Of a stretch of 64,000 bases of DNA, positions 54,346 to 64,000 are shown piece by piece. Both the position numbers and the translations under genes were made by a program. The first letter of the stretch is position 1, and every line of letters starts with the position of its first letter. The notes under the pieces are model-generated. The model was given only the letters and a program-made list of their open reading frames with translations, searched no databases and had not been told where the DNA came from. This DNA is from Tubulanus polymorphus (lineage: Eukaryota; Nemertea; Palaeonemertea; Tubulaniformes; Tubulanidae), in assembly GCF_964204645.1 (NCBI RefSeq), contig NC_134027.1, positions 5,072,485 through 5,136,484 on the forward strand. Reading direction: 5' to 3'.

Positions 54346-55103
54346 ATTCAGTTCCTATGTAATACAGTTCAATGGTTTATTCTAGATAAAAGTGGGATCT
54401 AGGACTCGGACAATACGCGCACTGAATGGGAACCGGACCATCGCTGTGCAGCGGCACCGCCGTCGAAGATTTGTACTACGGCATTGGTCAGTCAAAGCAT
54501 ACAGGCTACAGAGCATATTTTGATTTCCACCTGCAAGGGTGACTGTCTTTATGGAAAATAAAACCTGTTTGTCATCCATGCTGCCGGCAGTCTAATCGAG
54601 GTTCGAGGAACAAGCCCGAAGCGGACAAGATAGTCCGAGTCGCGCCCGGCGTATCATTAAAGAACATTCGTCATCCCTATAGCGTAGGGATGACGAGAAT
54701 TTTCTTTAATCATTCAACCTGTTTCCTTAGCCGGACTAATGTTTGGATGGCGTGGAGTGATTGTTACCGTTGTGTCGTCTTAGCACAATGCATTATAGTC
54801 TTCTGGCCTAATGAAATATTCATCACTCATGTAAAAGTCTTCCTACTTTGTTGATCTAATAAACACGATACCTCACAATATGCGGAATTTACACCTGAAG
54901 TAACGATGCCATTTGTATACTGGGACCCGACACAGATGCGAGTCATTGATTGTGGTTCCGATTTCTGTAGGGTCAGTGGAACACCAAGCTTATTTAATAA
55001 GTGAACCAAAGTGTACCAAAGGAAATCACATGGAACTCAAAATTAATCAAATCCTTTTTTGGAATGTAAGCGAAAATCCTGCGGTTTAAAGTGAAAGCGT
55101 GCG
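54346..55103. promoter_or_regulatory. Divergent intergenic region between Raf and a PAN-like gene
   Basis: This 758-bp interval lies between the divergent start codons of Raf (-) and a PAN-like gene (+). It is the richest non-coding GC/CpG region in this part of the window, as expected for a housekeeping Raf promoter. It includes a strong hairpin at 54656-54710. No TATA box could be assigned to either gene. Confidence 0.5.
54656..54710. repeat. Strong hairpin with inverted CGTCA/TGACG half-sites
   Basis: TCGTCATCCCTA (54668-54679) and TAGGGATGACGA (54685-54696) form a perfect 12-bp stem with a 5-base loop. An outer pair, ATTAAAGAA (54656-54664) and TTCTTTAAT (54702-54710), is also exact. The stem contains two inverted CGTCA/TGACG motifs, which are half-sites for CREB/ATF factors. 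Confidence 0.8.
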
Positions 55104-55900
55104 ATGTTAAGCGTGATTATATTAACTGTTATTGGGGTATATGTCCCTCTAATTGAATCATTGGATGGTGAGTATACACCAGCGACTGAGATTATTTGTA
55201 GCTTTCATTAAAATCTTCCTATTCCAATAAAATTTCCTATTCTATTAGTTCCAAAATATCTGGTATATCTATTTAGCGCGTCATTGTTCGGGTACGATGG
55301 TGTGGTCGATAATCCCTGCCCGAGGTCTTGACGACAACAACGATCGAGTAAAATGGTTTGCTTCCTTCGACGATTGCAAAAGGTTTTGCGAACATGAAAC
55401 TGATTTCACGTGTAGATCTTTTGAATACGAGGTTAAAAAGGTGAAAAGATGTCTCCTGAGCCGACATAGTCGCTGGACCAAACCTGAACAATATACTTTA
55501 GAAGAAGCGTCTTGGGTTTACGCTGATTGGCAATGCTCCGAAGGTAACATCATACCAATTTTATCCACCTGTCCGAATCTACTGATATGCAATGTTTCGT
55601 AATTTTCTTTTTGTAGATAAACGTTCCATTGGTCGGAAATACAAGAAATTCAAACACGCATCCACACCGTCAAATGAGAAAGCGTACATCTCGACGAAAA
55701 TGGTTGTGTCAGGGAAAGGATGCGCTTTTATCTGCGCACAGACTGCCGACTGTTTACTCTTCGCTATCGAATCATTTGCCGGAATCCACCAGTATCGGTG
55801 CACTACATTTAACTCCCACACCCTCTGTAAAAACTGCGGACAACCACGAATACGCGCGAATACAGATGTCTACATCGTCAACCAAACGCCTTCTGCGTAA
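55104..55900 (+). CDS. Secreted protein with PAN/apple-like domains
   Basis: Three exons, 55104-55167, 55277-55543 and 55617-55900, join in phase 1 to 204 aa. Residues 1 to about 19 form a hydrophobic signal peptide. Exon 2 encodes one cysteine-rich PAN-like module (FDDCKRFCEHETDFTCRSF, then a later KRCLLS). Exon 3 encodes a second, more divergent one (GKGCAFICAQTADCLLFAI). Each module sits in one exon with symmetric phase 1 introns, the usual arrangement for shuffled extracellular domains. It is probably secreted; the ligand is unknown. It resembles the 31.5-kb gene only in general cysteine pattern. Confidence 0.8.
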
Positions 55901-56167
55901 ACGAAATTTCTTAATCTTGCAAATAATTCAAGAGGCGTTATTAATAAGTACAGCGTCTCCTGTACGTGTGGGTAATTCAACAATTCAATGATACTTGAAA
56001 ATTAACTTGGGTCTGGGTAAACGGCTCTTTTTGATTAGATATTTAGTACCAGTAGGTTTAAAACATTGTTATCAATCATATCAGGTCGTCGATATTTTTA
56101 GATTTAGTTTATATCAAGGTAGTAGATTTATATACAATATCGGTAGAAAGACTGGATGAACATCAGT

Positions 56168-56683
56168 ATGGAAAGGCGACTTGTTGACGAAGGACAATGC
56201 ACACCAGACCAGGTTAACGGGGGAGAGGGTAAATATTCAACTCAGTGTCCACGGCGCTATAAAGCCGATTAGTTAAATCTTTGCTTGGTCCTTATCTGTT
56301 AATTTGGCTGCTTTCTTTCACTAAAATCTACAGAACAACAACCGGCAACAGCGTTCCAAAATCATGCGTACTACGAGCAAACCAGTGATCAAGCCATCGT
56401 TTTTACAATTTCAACTAGTGGACAGCACCCGGCGACAAAGTTTTCCGATCCGACTATCGAACCACACGTTGATATGGCCGTTTTAGCTTGTCTGTGTTGC
56501 TGTTTCCCTGGAATCATTGCGTTGATATGTGCTATACTCACAAAATCTGCAATTCGAAATAGTGATGTCAATGCAGCATCTTTGTCAAAAGCAGTTCTCA
56601 TGCTTAGCAGGTTCTGTATAATAACGGGGTTCGTTCTTAACATTACTTGGATCGGATACATGATATACAAATACACTACCTAA
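56168..56683 (+). CDS. CD225/dispanin-family membrane protein (SYNDIG/PRRT-like)
   Basis: Two exons, 56168-56228 and 56334-56683, join in phase 1 to 136 aa. An N-terminal soluble half of about 67 residues precedes the CD225 region. The first hydrophobic segment, AVLACLCCCFPGIIALICAI, contains the characteristic cysteines. It is followed by the short loop KSAIRNSDVNAASLSKAVL and a second segment, FCIITGFVLNITWIGYMIY. This two-segment layout is typical of dispanins, which include SYNDIG, PRRT and IFITM proteins and sit in plasma or endosomal membranes. Which subfamily it belongs to cannot be decided here. A possible poly(A) signal AATAAA is at 56804. Confidence 0.85.
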
Positions 56684-57092
56684 TATGGTGTTCGTAATGA
56701 CAAAATGATTACTTGGAATTTGCCATCAGAACTAAAAACAATTTTAAAGGTTTTGTTGATTGTTACACTATACGTGTGTTGGAGTTTCCATTTCTGTTAC
56801 TCGAATAAATGATCATAAAATCAATCTCTGTCTGCATTAGATTATTTTTTATACAAACGGTAGGCCCCTAATTGACTGATATGAACCCAGAATATCTAGC
56901 ACCAGATATAAAAAGCATGATCTTTGTATATAGTCTATCTATATAGTACACGTAGATGGTTTGTAACTCCCCGTCGTAAGTCGCCAAACTCTCGACCGCG
57001 CAATACGAGCAAATGACCGGGCCTTAGTCCGGTCCGTTGCACTGATTTTGGGACTCGAACTCAACCAATCGGCCTCGTACAAAAAATTGCAA
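56684..57092. other. Spacer between the dispanin gene and PRPF4B
   Basis: These 409 bases contain the dispanin 3' UTR, with AATAAA at 56804-56809, and the presumed promoter and 5' UTR of PRPF4B. CpG content rises from about 56960. No other gene was seen. Confidence 0.6.
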
Positions 57093-63689
<6,597 letters not shown>

Positions 63690-64000
63690 TAAACTTGTTT
63701 ATTGTATGTAGTAAGATATAACAGGACTTTGATTGAATATTAATCAAAACACATTCATGCACGGGGCATTTTATGATACGGTGTATTCATAATTTGGGTA
63801 GTTTTCTCCTAGATAGTGATCCTGTGGGAAATAAGTAAGGCAGCATTTTTCAAAATCCTTGTTCACTTATTTTATTTTGAGGACTGACTGGCCTGTTGGG
63901 ATTGTAGAAATGCAATTATGTGTGAATAAATTATATATAGATATAGACAATAATTGTGCTTACGAAATGTTAAAACAATAGTCATACTCGACTGTTCTGA
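63690..64000. other. PRPF4B 3' flank
   Basis: This is the presumed 3' UTR. It contains AATAAA at 63925-63930, which overlaps the end of a copy of the intron-8 repeat. The poly(A) signal may therefore derive from repeat sequence. No other gene was seen before the window ends. Confidence 0.55.

Noticed and set aside
57000-57070. B-box-like GAGTTCGAGTCCC on the minus strand near the PRPF4B start
   Set aside because: No A box at proper spacing and no cloverleaf; it lies in the presumed 5' UTR.

Overview
This is a eukaryotic, AT-rich animal genome window. Every recognisable gene has GT-AG introns, and the gene set is metazoan: a Scratch zinc-finger factor, a B-type Raf kinase, carbonic-anhydrase-related protein 8, PRP4 kinase, a CD225/dispanin protein and CYP2-clan P450s. 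Protein character, intron density and the tandem P450s suggest a marine invertebrate, probably a spiralian (nemertean, annelid or mollusc type). The species cannot be fixed from sequence alone.

Layout. 1-9.4 kb: no supported gene; a possible tRNA-derived repeat and a strong hairpin. 9.4-13.4 kb (+): scratch, two exons. 13.4-20.8 kb: AT-rich, gene-free, possibly in part a long scratch 3' UTR. 20.8-30.4 kb (+): three head-to-tail CYP2-clan P450 genes with the same 10-exon structure. The first and third are intact (504 and 503 aa). The middle one carries a 7-nt deletion and is a pseudogene, or an allele or assembly error. 31.5-32.7 kb (+): a secreted PAN/apple-like protein, tail-to-tail with CA8 (-), whose coding exons lie at 33.0-34.7 kb. 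34.7-42.4 kb: mostly non-coding, with two long (TA)n tracts, one inside a long palindrome, and transposon debris. 42.4-54.3 kb (-): a complete Raf gene (BRS, RBD, C1, CR2, kinase). 55.1-55.9 kb (+): a second secreted PAN-like protein. 56.2-56.7 kb (+): a CD225/dispanin protein. 57.1-63.7 kb (+): a complete PRPF4B-type kinase, 14 exons, with an 882-bp DNA transposon in intron 2 that carries an intact zinc-finger-like ORF.

The genes do not form a pathway. The most notable observation is in Raf. Two consecutive exons each encode the CR2 14-3-3 motif RSTSAP and have identical entry and exit phases, so each can be used alone. Splicing both together creates an immediate in-frame TAG. This is the signature of mutually exclusive exons controlling the autoinhibitory 14-3-3 segment. 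Also notable are the divergent I-helix of the first P450, the near identity of the 3' exons across the P450 cluster, and the fold-back (TA)n palindrome.

All exon boundaries were read by eye from splice consensus, reading phase and resemblance to known families. No alignment or search was run.
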